This document shows positions 53,374 to 63,089 of a DNA stretch of 64,000 nt, piece by piece. Below the pieces are notes generated by a model. The model ran no database searches. It had not been told where the DNA came from and saw nothing but the letters and a program-made list of their open reading frames with translations. A program made the translations under genes and the position numbers. Position 1 is the stretch's first letter, and every line of letters starts with the position of its first letter. The stretch is taken from contig JAHIND010000026.1 in NCBI GenBank assembly GCA_018896025.1, forward strand, positions 62,001 to 126,000, in the 5' to 3' direction. Source of the DNA: Pseudomonadota bacterium. GTDB taxonomy: Bacteria > Desulfobacterota > Desulfarculia > Desulfarculales > Desulfarculaceae.

Positions 53374-53793
53374 ATGGCAGTTTATCGCCAAATCCTGGAG
53401 CTGGACGGCACGGCGGGCACCGACATCCACGAGGTCACCGGCCAGGTGGCGGCGGTGGCAACCGATAGCGGCCTGGACCAGGGCAGCGTCTTGGTGTTCA
53501 CCCCCGGCTCCACCGCGGCGGTGACCACCATCGAGTACGAGCCCGGCGCGCTGAGCGACCTGCGGCGCCTGCTGGAAGAGCTGGCCCCGGCGGATGGCGA
53601 GTACGCCCACAACCAGCGCTGGGGCGACGGCAACGGCTACAGCCATCTGCGCTCAGCCCTTTTGGGGCCCTCGCTGACCGTGCCCCTGGAGGCGGGCAGC
53701 CTCATGCTGGGCGCCTGGCCGCAGATCGTGGTGTTGGATTTGGACAACCGGCCCCGCCGCCGCAAGGTGGTGGTGACCGTGCAGGGCGGGTAG
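53374..53793 (+). CDS. YjbQ/UPF0047 paralogue lacking one conserved His
   Basis: A 139-residue member of the YjbQ family. TPGSTAAVTTIEYEPG replaces the PHTTAAV motif, so the first conserved histidine is Gly, while NGYSHLRSALLGPSL keeps the second. The tail LMLGAWPQIVVLDLDNRPRR is typical. This belongs to the GST-type branch of the family, distinct from the gene at 19001. GGAGAAACC precedes ATG 53374. It starts the rightward block with phoH and ybeY. Confidence 0.9.
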   Translation: MAVYRQILELDGTAGTDIHEVTGQVAAVATDSGLDQGSVLVFTPGSTAAVTTIEYEPGALSDLRRLLEELAPADGEYAHNQRWGDGNGYSHLRSALLGPSLTVPLEAGSLMLGAWPQIVVLDLDNRPRRRKVVVTVQGG

Positions 53794-53799
53794 GGGAAT

Positions 53800-54764
<965 letters not shown>

Positions 54765-54768
<4 letters not shown>

Positions 54769-55199
54769 ACGTGCTTCTGGACAATTCCTGGGAGGGCGGC
54801 GATCTGCCCGCCGGGCTGGTGGAGCGGGTGGAGCGGGTCTTGGCCCTGGCCGGGCAGCCGCCCGAGGCCGAGCTGTCGTTGGTTATCTGCGGCGACGAGG
54901 AGATCGCGGCCATCAACCGGCAGTGGCTGAATCGCGAGGGCCCCACCAACGTCATCTCCTTCGCCCAGAACGAGGGAGAGGTTCCGGGGCTCAACCCCGA
55001 GATTCTGGGCGACGTGGTGGTGAGCGCCGACACCGCCCGCCGCGAGGCCGCCGAACACGGCCTGGCTCCGGACGAGCACTTGATGCGCCTGATAATTCAC
55101 GGCATATTGCATATATTGGGATACGAGCACGAGCAGGGCGGCGAGCCCGCCCGGCTGATGGAAGACAAGACCGAGGAGCTGCTCACGGCCAGCGCCTAG
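54765..55199 (+). CDS. ybeY: Endoribonuclease YbeY (16S rRNA maturation factor)
   Basis: A 144-residue metalloprotein for 16S rRNA 3' processing and ribosome quality control. The zinc motif [11 protein letters not shown] has the H-x3-H-x5-H spacing, and PTNVISFA is the conserved preceding strand. Its start overlaps the phoH stop. Length is normal. It is followed by the structured repeat H6 and then pdxJ. Confidence 0.96.
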
Positions 55200-55243
55200 C
55201 CCGCGAGAAAAGGGCCTCGGTTTCATCTGGGTTTGTTTTGTGT

Positions 55244-55370
55244 CCGGCCCGGCACAGCCAGCCGCCAGCAGACTAGGCGTCTGGCGAGTGAGGGCCGTAG
55301 GCGTAGCCCAAGCTACGTCGAGGCCAGAGCGAAGCCAGCAACACCGTATGCCGGTGGCTGGCGAAGCCGG
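55244..55370 (-). repeat. Structured intergenic repeat, copy H6 (reverse orientation)
   Basis: On the minus strand it reads CCGGCTTCGCCAGCC, TACGGTGTTGCTGG, the inner hairpin CGTAGC-TTGG-GCTACG, TCGCCAGACGCCTAGTCTGC and GGCTGGCTGTGCCGG. It lies between ybeY and pdxJ, ending 21 bases before the pdxJ start, so pdxJ mRNA may carry the hairpin. The rest of the 192-base gap holds nothing else. Confidence 0.85.
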
Positions 55371-55391
55371 ATAAAAGAAAGGAGGGCCGGT

Positions 55392-56150
55392 GTGGCCCGT
55401 TTGAGCGTAAACGTCGACCACGTGGCCACCCTGCGCCAGGCTCGGGGCATTGACGAGCCCGACCCGGTGTGGGCGGCGGTGCTGGCCGAAAAGGCCGGGG
55501 CCGACGGCATCATCGTGCACCTTCGGGAAGACCGCCGCCACATCCAAGACCGCGACCTGTGGGTGATGCGCCAGGTGGTCAAGGGCCAGCTCAACATGGA
55601 GATGGCCGCCACCGAGGAGATGATCGGCATCGCCGGTCAGGTGCGCCCGGATATCTGCACCCTGGTGCCCGAGAAGCGCCAGGAGCTGACCACCGAGGGC
55701 GGCCTGGACGTGGCGGGCCACATGGACAAGATGCGCGCCGCGGTGGGCTCCCTGCGCGAGGCGGGCATCGCGGTGAGCCTGTTCATCGACCCCACCAGCG
55801 AGCAGATCAAGGCGGCCCACCAGTGCGAGGCCCAGGTGGTGGAGCTGCACACCGGGGCCTATTGCAACGCCCCGGACGAGCCCACCCGCCAAAAGCTGCT
55901 GGGCGCTCTGGAAGACTCGGCCCGCCTGGCCGCCCGCCTGGGGCTCAAGGTGGCCGCCGGGCACGGCCTGAACCTGCGCAACATCCACCCCCTGCTGGCC
56001 TTCCCGGACATCGAAGAATACTCCATCGGCCACTCCATCATCGCCCGGGCGGTGTTCGTGGGCCTGGAGCAGGCGGTGGGCGAGATGCTGGCCCTGGCCC
56101 GCGGCGCGGCCACCCGCAGCTCCGCCGAGCCGCCCCAGCGGCGGCTGTAG
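55392..56150 (+). CDS. pdxJ: Pyridoxine 5'-phosphate synthase
   Basis: A 252-residue TIM-barrel enzyme that condenses 1-deoxyxylulose 5-phosphate with 3-amino-2-oxopropyl phosphate to give pyridoxine 5'-phosphate. LSVNVDHVATLRQARG is the signature N-terminus, HLREDRRHIQDRDL contains catalytic residues, and LHTGAYCNA and AAGHGLNLRN are conserved. GTG 55392 is preferred because the protein starts directly with VARLSVNVDH and GGAGG precedes it. It begins an operon with acpS and nnrDE, an arrangement common in proteobacteria. Confidence 0.97.
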   Translation: MARLSVNVDHVATLRQARGIDEPDPVWAAVLAEKAGADGIIVHLREDRRHIQDRDLWVMRQVVKGQLNMEMAATEEMIGIAGQVRPDICTLVPEKRQELTTEGGLDVAGHMDKMRAAVGSLREAGIAVSLFIDPTSEQIKAAHQCEAQVVELHTGAYCNAPDEPTRQKLLGALEDSARLAARLGLKVAAGHGLNLRNIHPLLAFPDIEEYSIGHSIIARAVFVGLEQAVGEMLALARGAATRSSAEPPQRRL

Positions 56151-56185
56151 GCCTTGGGCCGGGCCCGCAGGGCGGGAGAGCGCGC

Positions 56186-56563
56186 ATGATCGTGGGAATA
56201 GGCCTGGACCTGGCGGAGGTGGCCCGCATCGAGCTGGCCTTGGAGCGTTTTGGCGAGCGCTTCCTGAACCGCTGCTTCACCCCTGGCGAACAGGCGACCT
56301 GCCTGTCCCGGCCCCGGCCCGCCTCAGCCCTGGCCATGCGCTTCGCGGCCAAGGAGGCCTTTTCCAAGGCCGCCGGGCTGGGCATGCGCGGCCTGGGCTG
56401 GCGGGAGATCGAGGTAATCCACGACCCCAGGGGCAAACCCTCCCTGGCCTTGCACGGCCGGGCCGAGGCCTGGATGCGGGCCAACGGGGTGTCGGCCTCC
56501 CATATCAGTCTCACCGACGAGGGCGGCTTCGCCGCGGCGGTGGTGGTTTTGGAGAAATCATGA
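56186..56563 (+). CDS. acpS: Holo-[acyl-carrier-protein] synthase
   Basis: A 125-residue phosphopantetheinyl transferase that activates ACP with CoA. IVGIGLDLAEVARIE has the metal-binding Asp, RFAAKEAFSKA the Glu-Lys motif, and HISLTDEGGFAAAVV the C-terminal strand. It lies 35 bases after pdxJ, with GGGAGAG before ATG 56186. Its stop overlaps the next start by four bases. Confidence 0.96.
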   Translation: MIVGIGLDLAEVARIELALERFGERFLNRCFTPGEQATCLSRPRPASALAMRFAAKEAFSKAAGLGMRGLGWREIEVIHDPRGKPSLALHGRAEAWMRANGVSASHISLTDEGGFAAAVVVLEKS

Positions 56564-58143
56564 TTTTGGTGACAGCCGAGCAGATGCGCGCCTGCGACCA
56601 GCAGACCATCAACGAGATAGGCCTGCCGGGCATGGTGCTCATGGAAAACGCGGCCCAGGGCGCGGTGCGGGTCCTCTTGGATCAGGTGGGGTCCCTGGAA
56701 GGGGCGCATGTGGCGGTGTTGGCCGGGCGGGGCAACAACGGCGGCGACGGCCTGGCCATGGCCCGCATCCTGGCCAACCAGGGAGCCATGTGCGAGGTGT
56801 ATCTGCTGGCCGAGAAATCCCAGCTAACCGGCGACGCGGCCATGAACCTCAAGGTGGCGCAGGCCTGCGGGGTGCGGGTGATCGAGGCCCCTGACGAGGA
56901 CAGCCTGGAGGCCCTGAGCGGGGAGATAGCCCGCCACGAGCTGTTCATCGACGCCCTGCTGGGCACCGGCCTGAGCAAGGAGGTGAGCGGGCGCTACCGC
57001 ATGGCCATCGAACTGCTTAATCAGTTGGAGGCCCCGGTGATGTCCGTGGACATCCCCAGCGGGCTGTGCGCCGACACCGGCGCTCCCCTGGGCGCGGCGG
57101 TGATGGCCGATTTCACCGCCACCTTTGGTTTAGTCAAACAGGGCCTGCTCTTGGACGGGGACCAATACTGCGGTGAACTGTTCCTGGTGGACATCTCCAT
57201 ACCTCCGGCGGTGGAAATGGACCTGGAGGTGGAGTGCCATTTGCTGGAGGCCGATCTGGTTGCCGCGCTTTTGAACCCCCGCCCGGCGGGCGGCCACAAA
57301 GGCACCTTCGGCCATCTGCTGGTGGTGGGCGGCAGCCCCGGCAAGAGCGGGGCTCCCTGCCTGGCGGCCATGGGCGGCCTCAGGGCCGGGGCCGGGCTGG
57401 TCACGGCCTGCCTGCCCGCGGGCCTGGGCCTGGCGGCCGAGATCAAACTCACCGCCGCCATGAGCCAGCCCCTGGCCGAGAGCGCCCACGGCGGCCTGGC
57501 CCTGGAGGCCCTGCCCACGGTGCTGGAACTGATGCAGACTCGCCAGGCCCTGGTGCTGGGGCCCGGCCTGGGCCGGGAAGATGCCTCCCTGGAGCTGGCC
57601 CGGCGGCTGTGGGCCGATTGCTCCGGATCTTTGGTGGTGGACGCCGACGGCCTCTTCGCCCTGTCCGATGGCTGGGGCGGCGTCAAGAGCGGCGCGGCCC
57701 AGACGGTGATAACCCCCCATCCCGGCGAGGCGGCCCGCCTGCTGGGCATATCCGCCGCCCAGGTGCAGGCCGACCGCCTGAAGGCGGCCCGCGATCTGGC
57801 AAACCAGGGCGGAGTGGTGGCGGTGCTCAAGGGAGCGCGCAGCATAATCGCCGAGCCGGGCGGGGCGGCCTGGATAAACCCCACCGGCGGGCCTCTGCTG
57901 GCCTCCGGGGGCAGCGGCGACGTCTTGGCCGGGGTCATCGGCGGGCTCATGGCCCAGGGACTGGGCAGCCTGGAAGCGGCCCTGGTGGGCTGCTTCGCCC
58001 ACGGCCTGGCCGCCGATCTGGCCGCCGAACAATACGGCCAGAGGGGCCTGGCCGCCGAGGAGCTGGCCGACTGGCTGCCCCAGGCTTTCGCGGCCCTGGA
58101 GGGCGGCGAAGAGGAGCCCCTGGAGGAGGGGGCCCCTTGCTAG
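56560..58143 (+). CDS. nnr: Bifunctional NAD(P)H-hydrate epimerase / ADP-dependent dehydratase
   Basis: A 527-residue repair enzyme. The N-terminal epimerase (about 1-215) has ENAAQGAVR, LAGRGNNGGDGLAMARIL and DALLGTGLSKEVSGRYR. The C-terminal dehydratase (about 235-520) has KGTFGHLLVVGGSPGKSGAP, ALVLGPGLGRE, VITPHPGEAARLL and GGSGDVLAGVIGGL with the ATP/ADP-binding Gly-Asp. It restores damaged NADHX and NADPHX. It overlaps acpS and is followed by tsaE after 34 bases. Confidence 0.96.
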   Translation: MILVTAEQMRACDQQTINEIGLPGMVLMENAAQGAVRVLLDQVGSLEGAHVAVLAGRGNNGGDGLAMARILANQGAMCEVYLLAEKSQLTGDAAMNLKVAQACGVRVIEAPDEDSLEALSGEIARHELFIDALLGTGLSKEVSGRYRMAIELLNQLEAPVMSVDIPSGLCADTGAPLGAAVMADFTATFGLVKQGLLLDGDQYCGELFLVDISIPPAVEMDLEVECHLLEADLVAALLNPRPAGGHKGTFGHLLVVGGSPGKSGAPCLAAMGGLRAGAGLVTACLPAGLGLAAEIKLTAAMSQPLAESAHGGLALEALPTVLELMQTRQALVLGPGLGREDASLELARRLWADCSGSLVVDADGLFALSDGWGGVKSGAAQTVITPHPGEAARLLGISAAQVQADRLKAARDLANQGGVVAVLKGARSIIAEPGGAAWINPTGGPLLASGGSGDVLAGVIGGLMAQGLGSLEAALVGCFAHGLAADLAAEQYGQRGLAAEELADWLPQAFAALEGGEEEPLEEGAPC

Positions 58144-58177
58144 GTGGCCGAGCCCATGGTAAATCGGAATTAATAGC

Positions 58178-58660
58178 ATGAGTCTGGAGCGCGCCCGCCT
58201 GACGCGGCATTTAAAGGGCGAAGAAGCCACCCTGGCTCTGGGGGCCGCCTTGGGGCGTCTGCTTGCTCCCGGCGCGGTGGTTCTGCTCACCGGCCGTCTG
58301 GGAGCGGGCAAAACGGTTTTGGCCCGGGGCCTGGCCTCGGGTTTGGGGGTGAGCGGGGACTACGCCATAGTCTCGCCCACCTTCACTTTACTGAACCAAT
58401 ATCCGGGCCGAATCGAGTTTTTCCACGCCGACCTCTACCGCCTGGGTGGCGGCGAGGCGGCGGAGTTGGAGCTTTTGGAAGAAGCCGCGGCCGGAGTGCT
58501 GGCCGTGGAGTGGGCCGAGCGGGCCCCGGAGTTGTGGCCCCCCCACGCGGTTCGCGTGGAGCTGGTGGACCAGGGCCGGGGAGCCCGGCTGGCGCAAATA
58601 AGCGGACCCAAGGAAATAATCAGCAACCTGGAGCAAGCCCTAGGGCGCGAGGAAATTTGA
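58178..58660 (+). CDS. tsaE: tRNA threonylcarbamoyladenosine biosynthesis ATPase TsaE
   Basis: A 160-residue P-loop ATPase required for t6A37 tRNA modification with TsaB, TsaC and TsaD. GRLGAGKTVLARGLASGLG is the Walker A region, SPTFTLLNQYPG and FHADLYRLGG follow, and AVEWAERAPELWP is the Walker B-like end. tsaD lies 4.4 kb downstream in this window. It is separated from lysC by a single base. Confidence 0.95.
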   Translation: MSLERARLTRHLKGEEATLALGAALGRLLAPGAVVLLTGRLGAGKTVLARGLASGLGVSGDYAIVSPTFTLLNQYPGRIEFFHADLYRLGGGEAAELELLEEAAAGVLAVEWAERAPELWPPHAVRVELVDQGRGARLAQISGPKEIISNLEQALGREEI

Positions 58661-58661
58661 G

Positions 58662-59909
58662 ATGGCCCTGATAGTGCAAAAATACGGCGGCACCTCGGTG
58701 GGCACCATTGAGCGCATCAAGAACGTGGTGGCCAAGGTGAAAGCCAGGGCCGAGGCGGGCAACCAGATGGTGGTGGTGCTCTCGGCCATGGCCGGAGTCA
58801 CCGACAGCCTCATCAAGCTGGCCAAGGAGATGAGCCCGGACCCGGCGGTGCGCGAGCTGGACGTTCTTATGGCCACCGGCGAGCAACAGTCCGTGGCCCT
58901 GTTTTGCATGGCCGCCTCGGACATGGGCCTGCCCGCCGCCTCCCTGCTGGGCTTCCAGGCGGCCATCCTCACCGACCGCATGTTCGGCAAGGCCCGCATC
59001 ACCGACGTGGAGACCGGGCGCCTCCAGGAGCTGCTGGGCGAGGGCAAGGTGGTGGTGGTGGCCGGTTTTCAGGGCCTGGACTGGGACAGCGGCGACGTGA
59101 CCACCCTGGGCCGGGGCGGCTCCGACACCTCGGCCGTGGCCCTGGCCGCCGCGCTCAAGGCCGACGTCTGCGAGATCTACACCGACGTGGAGGGGGTGTA
59201 CACCACCGACCCCAACGTGGTGCCCAGCGCCCGCAAGCTGAATATGATCTCCTATGAGGAGATGATGGAGATGGCCTCTTTGGGGGCCAAGGTCCTGGAC
59301 ATCCGCTCCGTGGAGTTCGCGGCCAAATTCGGCGTAAAAATTCACGTTCGTTCCACCTTTACCGACCGGGAGGGCACCATGGTGGTTCCCGAGGACCAGA
59401 TCACCGAAAGGCTCATTATCTCTGGCGTGGCCTACAACAAGAACGAGGCCAAACTCACCGTCAAGGACGTTCCCGACCATCCGGGCATCGCCAGCCAGAT
59501 TTTCACCCCCATCAGCCAGGCGGGCATCGTGGTGGACGTGATTATTCAGAACACCAGCGACGAGGGTAAGACTGACCTTACCTTCACCGTGCCCAAGACC
59601 GACTTTGAAAGGGCCAAGGGCATCCTGGCCAAGACCGCCGCGGAAATAAAGGCGGGCGCGGTCACCGGCAATCCCGACATCGCCAAAGTGAGCATCATCG
59701 GCATCGGCATGCGCAACCACGCCGGAGTGGCCACCAAGATGTTCGGCGTCCTGGCCGCCGAAGGCATCAACATCATCACCATCAACACCAGCGAAATTAA
59801 GATCTCCTGCGTCATCGAGGAAAAATACACTGAGTTGGCGGTGCGCGCCCTGCATGACGCTTTCGGCCTGGCCGAAGGGACGACGCCGGTATCCGAGGAC
59901 CTGGTATAA
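58662..59909 (+). CDS. lysC: Aspartate kinase
   Basis: A 415-residue amino-acid kinase catalysing the first step from aspartate to lysine, threonine and methionine. KYGGTSVGTIERIKNV is the signature, GRGGSDTSAVALAAAL the catalytic region, and TDVEGVYTTDPNVVPSARKL the substrate loop. Two ACT domains (about 265-410) suggest allosteric feedback. It is coupled to tsaE and lies three bases ahead of the citramalate synthase gene. Confidence 0.97.
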   Translation: MALIVQKYGGTSVGTIERIKNVVAKVKARAEAGNQMVVVLSAMAGVTDSLIKLAKEMSPDPAVRELDVLMATGEQQSVALFCMAASDMGLPAASLLGFQAAILTDRMFGKARITDVETGRLQELLGEGKVVVVAGFQGLDWDSGDVTTLGRGGSDTSAVALAAALKADVCEIYTDVEGVYTTDPNVVPSARKLNMISYEEMMEMASLGAKVLDIRSVEFAAKFGVKIHVRSTFTDREGTMVVPEDQITERLIISGVAYNKNEAKLTVKDVPDHPGIASQIFTPISQAGIVVDVIIQNTSDEGKTDLTFTVPKTDFERAKGILAKTAAEIKAGAVTGNPDIAKVSIIGIGMRNHAGVATKMFGVLAAEGINIITINTSEIKISCVIEEKYTELAVRALHDAFGLAEGTTPVSEDLV

Positions 59910-59912
59910 GCT

Positions 59913-61502
59913 ATGCCTAATGAAAAACCGGCCGTCGAGCTATACGACACCACCCTGCGCGACGGCACCCAAGCCGAAGGCTTTGTCCTGTCACCCGAAG
60001 ACAAGCTCAAAGTGGCCCGCCATCTGGACCGCCTGGGCGTGGCCTACATCGAGGGCGGCTGGCCCGGCTCCAACCCCCGGGACCAGGAATTTTTCGCCCG
60101 CGCCGGCGAGTTGAAGCTGACCAACGCCAAATTGGTGGCCTTCGGTTCCACCCACCACGCCTCGCGCACCCCAGACAACGATCCCAACCTGGCCGCGCTC
60201 ATCGCCGCGCCGGTGGAGATCTGCGCCCTGGTGGGCAAGACCTGGGGCCGCCACGTGACCGCCCAGCTAAAGATTCCCCTGGAGCGCAACCTGGAGATAG
60301 CCCGCGACAGCGTGGCCCACATGATCGCGGGCGGACGCCGGGTGTTCTTTGACGCCGAGCACTTCTTCGACGGCCTGGCCGAGGACCCCGACTACACCAT
60401 GTCCGTGTTGAAGGCCGCCGTGGAAGGCGGGGCCGAGGCCCTGGTGCTCTGCGACACCAACGGCGGCTCCCTGCCCGCCTGGATCACCGAGGGGGTGACC
60501 AAGGTGAAGGCCGCCTTCCCCGAGGTGAGCATCGGCATCCACTGCCACAACGACGGGGACATGGCCACGGCCAACACCCTGGCCGCCGTGGCCGCCGGAG
60601 CCACCCAGGTGCAAGGCACCACCGGCGGCATGGGCGAGCGCTGCGGCAACGCCGACCTCACCGCCATCGCCCCGGCCCTGGAACTAAAGATGGGCTACGT
60701 CTGTCTGCCTCCGGACCACCTGCTGCGGCTCACCGAGACCGCCCGCTTCATCCGCGAGCAGGCCAACCAGCCCCCGGCGGCCTTCGCCCCCTACGTGGGC
60801 ACCAGCGCCTTCAGCCACAAGGGCGGGCTGCACATCAGCGCGGTGGAAAAAGACCCCAGCCTCTACGAGCACGTCAACCCCGAGACCGTGGGCAACGTGC
60901 GCCGCTATCTGCTGTCAGACCTGGCCGGGCGGGCCGCCCTGCTCAAGAAGCTGGCCGACTGGGGCTATGAGCTGGCCCCGGACGACCCCCGCCTCAAGGA
61001 GCTTCTTAGCGAGCTGAAGGAGCGCGAAAACGAGGGCTACGTTTACGAGGCCGCCGAGGCCTCCCTGGAGCTGTTGGTGAACCGCCGCCTCAGCGGACGG
61101 CCCAGCCGTTTCTTCGATCTGCTGGGTTTCCGCGTGGCCGACTACAAGCAGGCCGAGCACACTCCGCCCCAGGCCGAGGCCACGGTGCGGGTGCGCGTGG
61201 AAGGCGTGGAAGAGCACACCGCCGCCCTGGGCGACGGCCCGGTGAACGCCCTGGACCGCGCCGTGCGCAAGGCCCTGGTGCGCTTCTACCCCGCGCTCAA
61301 CACGGTGCGCCTGGAGGACTACAAGGTCCGGGTGTTGGCCGGAAGCGCGGGCACCGAGGCCCGGGTGCGGGTGCTGGTGGAGTCCGGCGACGGTGAAACC
61401 CGTTGGGGCACCGTGGGCGTGAGCTTCGACGTGCTGGAGGCTTCCTGGCAGGCTTTGGGAGACGGTATTCGTTATAAGCTCTTCAAAATGATGCAGGGCT
61501 AG
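59913..61502 (+). CDS. cimA: (R)-citramalate synthase
   Basis: A 529-residue HMGL-family enzyme condensing acetyl-CoA and pyruvate into citramalate, the start of the threonine-independent isoleucine route. LYDTTLRDGTQAEGF is the catalytic start, IEGGWPGSNPRD follows, IHCHNDGDMATANTLAAVAAG holds the metal histidines (quoted here as IHCHNDGDMATAN), and GERCGNADL is present. A C-terminal LeuA dimer regulatory domain covers about 395-520. The GGWPGSNP motif separates CimA from 2-isopropylmalate synthase. The stop abuts repeat H7. Confidence 0.94.
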   Translation: MPNEKPAVELYDTTLRDGTQAEGFVLSPEDKLKVARHLDRLGVAYIEGGWPGSNPRDQEFFARAGELKLTNAKLVAFGSTHHASRTPDNDPNLAALIAAPVEICALVGKTWGRHVTAQLKIPLERNLEIARDSVAHMIAGGRRVFFDAEHFFDGLAEDPDYTMSVLKAAVEGGAEALVLCDTNGGSLPAWITEGVTKVKAAFPEVSIGIHCHNDGDMATANTLAAVAAGATQVQGTTGGMGERCGNADLTAIAPALELKMGYVCLPPDHLLRLTETARFIREQANQPPAAFAPYVGTSAFSHKGGLHISAVEKDPSLYEHVNPETVGNVRRYLLSDLAGRAALLKKLADWGYELAPDDPRLKELLSELKERENEGYVYEAAEASLELLVNRRLSGRPSRFFDLLGFRVADYKQAEHTPPQAEATVRVRVEGVEEHTAALGDGPVNALDRAVRKALVRFYPALNTVRLEDYKVRVLAGSAGTEARVRVLVESGDGETRWGTVGVSFDVLEASWQALGDGIRYKLFKMMQG

Positions 61503-61623
61503 CGGCTGCGCCACGCGGCCGGGGGCTGCGTTGCCGCCTTCGCTCGGTCCTCGGGGTAGGTTCTCCTACCCCTGCGTCCCTCGCTTGGCGGACGCCTTGC
61601 CCGCGACCACGTGGCTGTGCCGC
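61502..61623 (+). repeat. Structured intergenic repeat, copy H7
   Basis: The outer arms GCGGCTGCGCCACGCGG and CCACGTGGCTGTGCCGC pair well. The inner hairpin is GGGTAGG-TTCT-CCTACCC, with a compensatory C-G to G-C swap compared with H3. GACGCCTTGCCC is kept. It begins at the cimA stop codon and is followed by a REP unit and the second 203-bp element, filling the 61503-62066 gap. Confidence 0.85.
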
Positions 61624-61631
61624 TAATTCGT

Positions 61632-61667
61632 TGTCGTTGCGAGGAGCAAAGCGACGAAGCAATCTCT
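61632..61667 (+). repeat. REP-like imperfect palindrome, copy 3
   Basis: TGTCGTTGCGAGGAGCAAAG followed by CGACGAAGCAATCTC; same family as 2008-2044 and 20376-20419. Confidence 0.72.
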
Positions 61668-61729
61668 GTTCGCGGAAGATGGCCCCGCATAAGCCCCGAC
61701 CCCCCGCTCCTTGCCTCCAGCCAATAGCC

Positions 61730-61932
61730 GTCATTGCGAGGCCGGGCAGTGGCAAGGGCGCGGCGGGATAAGGTGGTCCGGTCTGCCCGGCCGTGGCAAT
61801 CTTCCGTTTCCCTCGTCATGCTTATGTTTGAGAGACAAGGCCCACCCGCCCTCCACGCACCGCGCCCCTCCCGCCTGGGGGAAATCGAAGATCGCCACGT
61901 CGCATCTTTTCCAAGATGCTCCTCGCGATGAC
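61730..61932 (+). mobile_element. 203-bp MITE-like element, copy 2
   Basis: Identical in length and ends to 8885-9087 (GTCATTGCGAGG ... CCTCGCGATGAC). Conserved internal blocks include GGTCTGCCCGGCCGTGGCAA and AGATCGCCACGTCGCATCT, while the centre differs. The remaining bases up to fbp (61933-62066) are AT-richer and carry a good ribosome binding site, but no gene. Confidence 0.75.
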
Positions 61933-62066
61933 GTCCAGGGTTGAACAAAAAAGAGACGCTGGGTTTCGCTTCGAACCCCGTCAAATCGGCCAGTGTGGCG
62001 ATTTTGTGATAAATTAAGCGAAAATAAAAAACCGTCGCCTGGGGGCGGAGACAAGGAGGAGGGGCC

Positions 62067-63089
62067 ATGAACGGCAGCGGCACCGGCATTACCATCATCA
62101 ACCACATCCTGGAGCAGCAGTACGCCAGCCAGGGGGCCACGGGCGCCTTCACCCACCTGCTCAACGAGATCGTCATGGCCGCCAAGATCATCAACAGCGA
62201 GGTGACCAAGGCGGGTCTGGTGGACATCCTGGGCAGCACCGGACGGCGTAACGTGCAGGGCGAGACCGTCAAGAAACTCGACGAGTTCGCCCACAGCCTC
62301 ATGGTGGAGCGCCTATACCGCAGCGGCCACGTGGCCATGCTGGCCAGCGAAGAGGACGCCGATCCCATCGAGCCGCCCCGCGACGCGGTCACCGGCGACT
62401 ACATGGTGGTGTTCGACCCCCTGGACGGCAGCTCCAACATCGACGCCAACGTGTCCATCGGCACCATCTTCTCCATCCTCAAGCGGGTCAGCTCCGGCCC
62501 CGAGTGCACCATGGCCGACTTCCTGCAAAAGGGCGTGAAGCAGGTGGCCGCAGGTTACGTGCTCTACGGCTCCTCCACCATGCTGGTCTACTCCACCGGC
62601 AACGGGGTGTCGGGCTTCACCCTGGACCCCTCGGTGGGCGAGTTCCTTTTGAGCCACCCCAACATCCAGATACCCAAGCGGGGCAAGATCGTCTCGGCCA
62701 ACATGGGCTACTGGGATTATTGGGACGACAACCTCAAGAACTACCTGCGCTATCTGCGCCGGACCACCGAGACCAAGCCGGTCTACTCCCTGCGCTATAT
62801 CGGCTCCATGGTGGCCGACATCCACCGCACCCTGCTCTACGGCGGCATTTTCCTGTACCCCAACGACTCCAAGGACCCCAAGAAGCCCTGGGGCAAGCTG
62901 CGCCTGTTGTACGAGTGCAACCCCATGGGCTATCTGATCGAGCAGGCCGGGGGCCTGGCCGACACCGGCAAGGGCCGGGTGTTGGAGGTGGAGCCCACCG
63001 AGCTGCACCAGCGGGTGCCCTTCATCGCCGGCAGCCGCGAGGACGTCGAGGAAGCGATAGATTTCATCCGTGGCGACCGCAGCGAATAA
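62067..63089 (+). CDS. fbp: Class I fructose-1,6-bisphosphatase
   Basis: A 340-residue gluconeogenic phosphatase. VVFDPLDGSSNIDANVSIGT holds the metal-binding Asp-Pro-Leu-Asp-Gly motif, EEDADPIE the acidic pair, SLRYIGSMVADIHRTLLYGG the substrate-binding Tyr and Arg region, and LRLLYECNPMGYLIEQAGG the C-terminal signature. ACAAGGAGGAGGGGCC gives a very strong binding site. It overlaps tsaD by 20 bases. Confidence 0.97.
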   Translation: MNGSGTGITIINHILEQQYASQGATGAFTHLLNEIVMAAKIINSEVTKAGLVDILGSTGRRNVQGETVKKLDEFAHSLMVERLYRSGHVAMLASEEDADPIEPPRDAVTGDYMVVFDPLDGSSNIDANVSIGTIFSILKRVSSGPECTMADFLQKGVKQVAAGYVLYGSSTMLVYSTGNGVSGFTLDPSVGEFLLSHPNIQIPKRGKIVSANMGYWDYWDDNLKNYLRYLRRTTETKPVYSLRYIGSMVADIHRTLLYGGIFLYPNDSKDPKKPWGKLRLLYECNPMGYLIEQAGGLADTGKGRVLEVEPTELHQRVPFIAGSREDVEEAIDFIRGDRSE

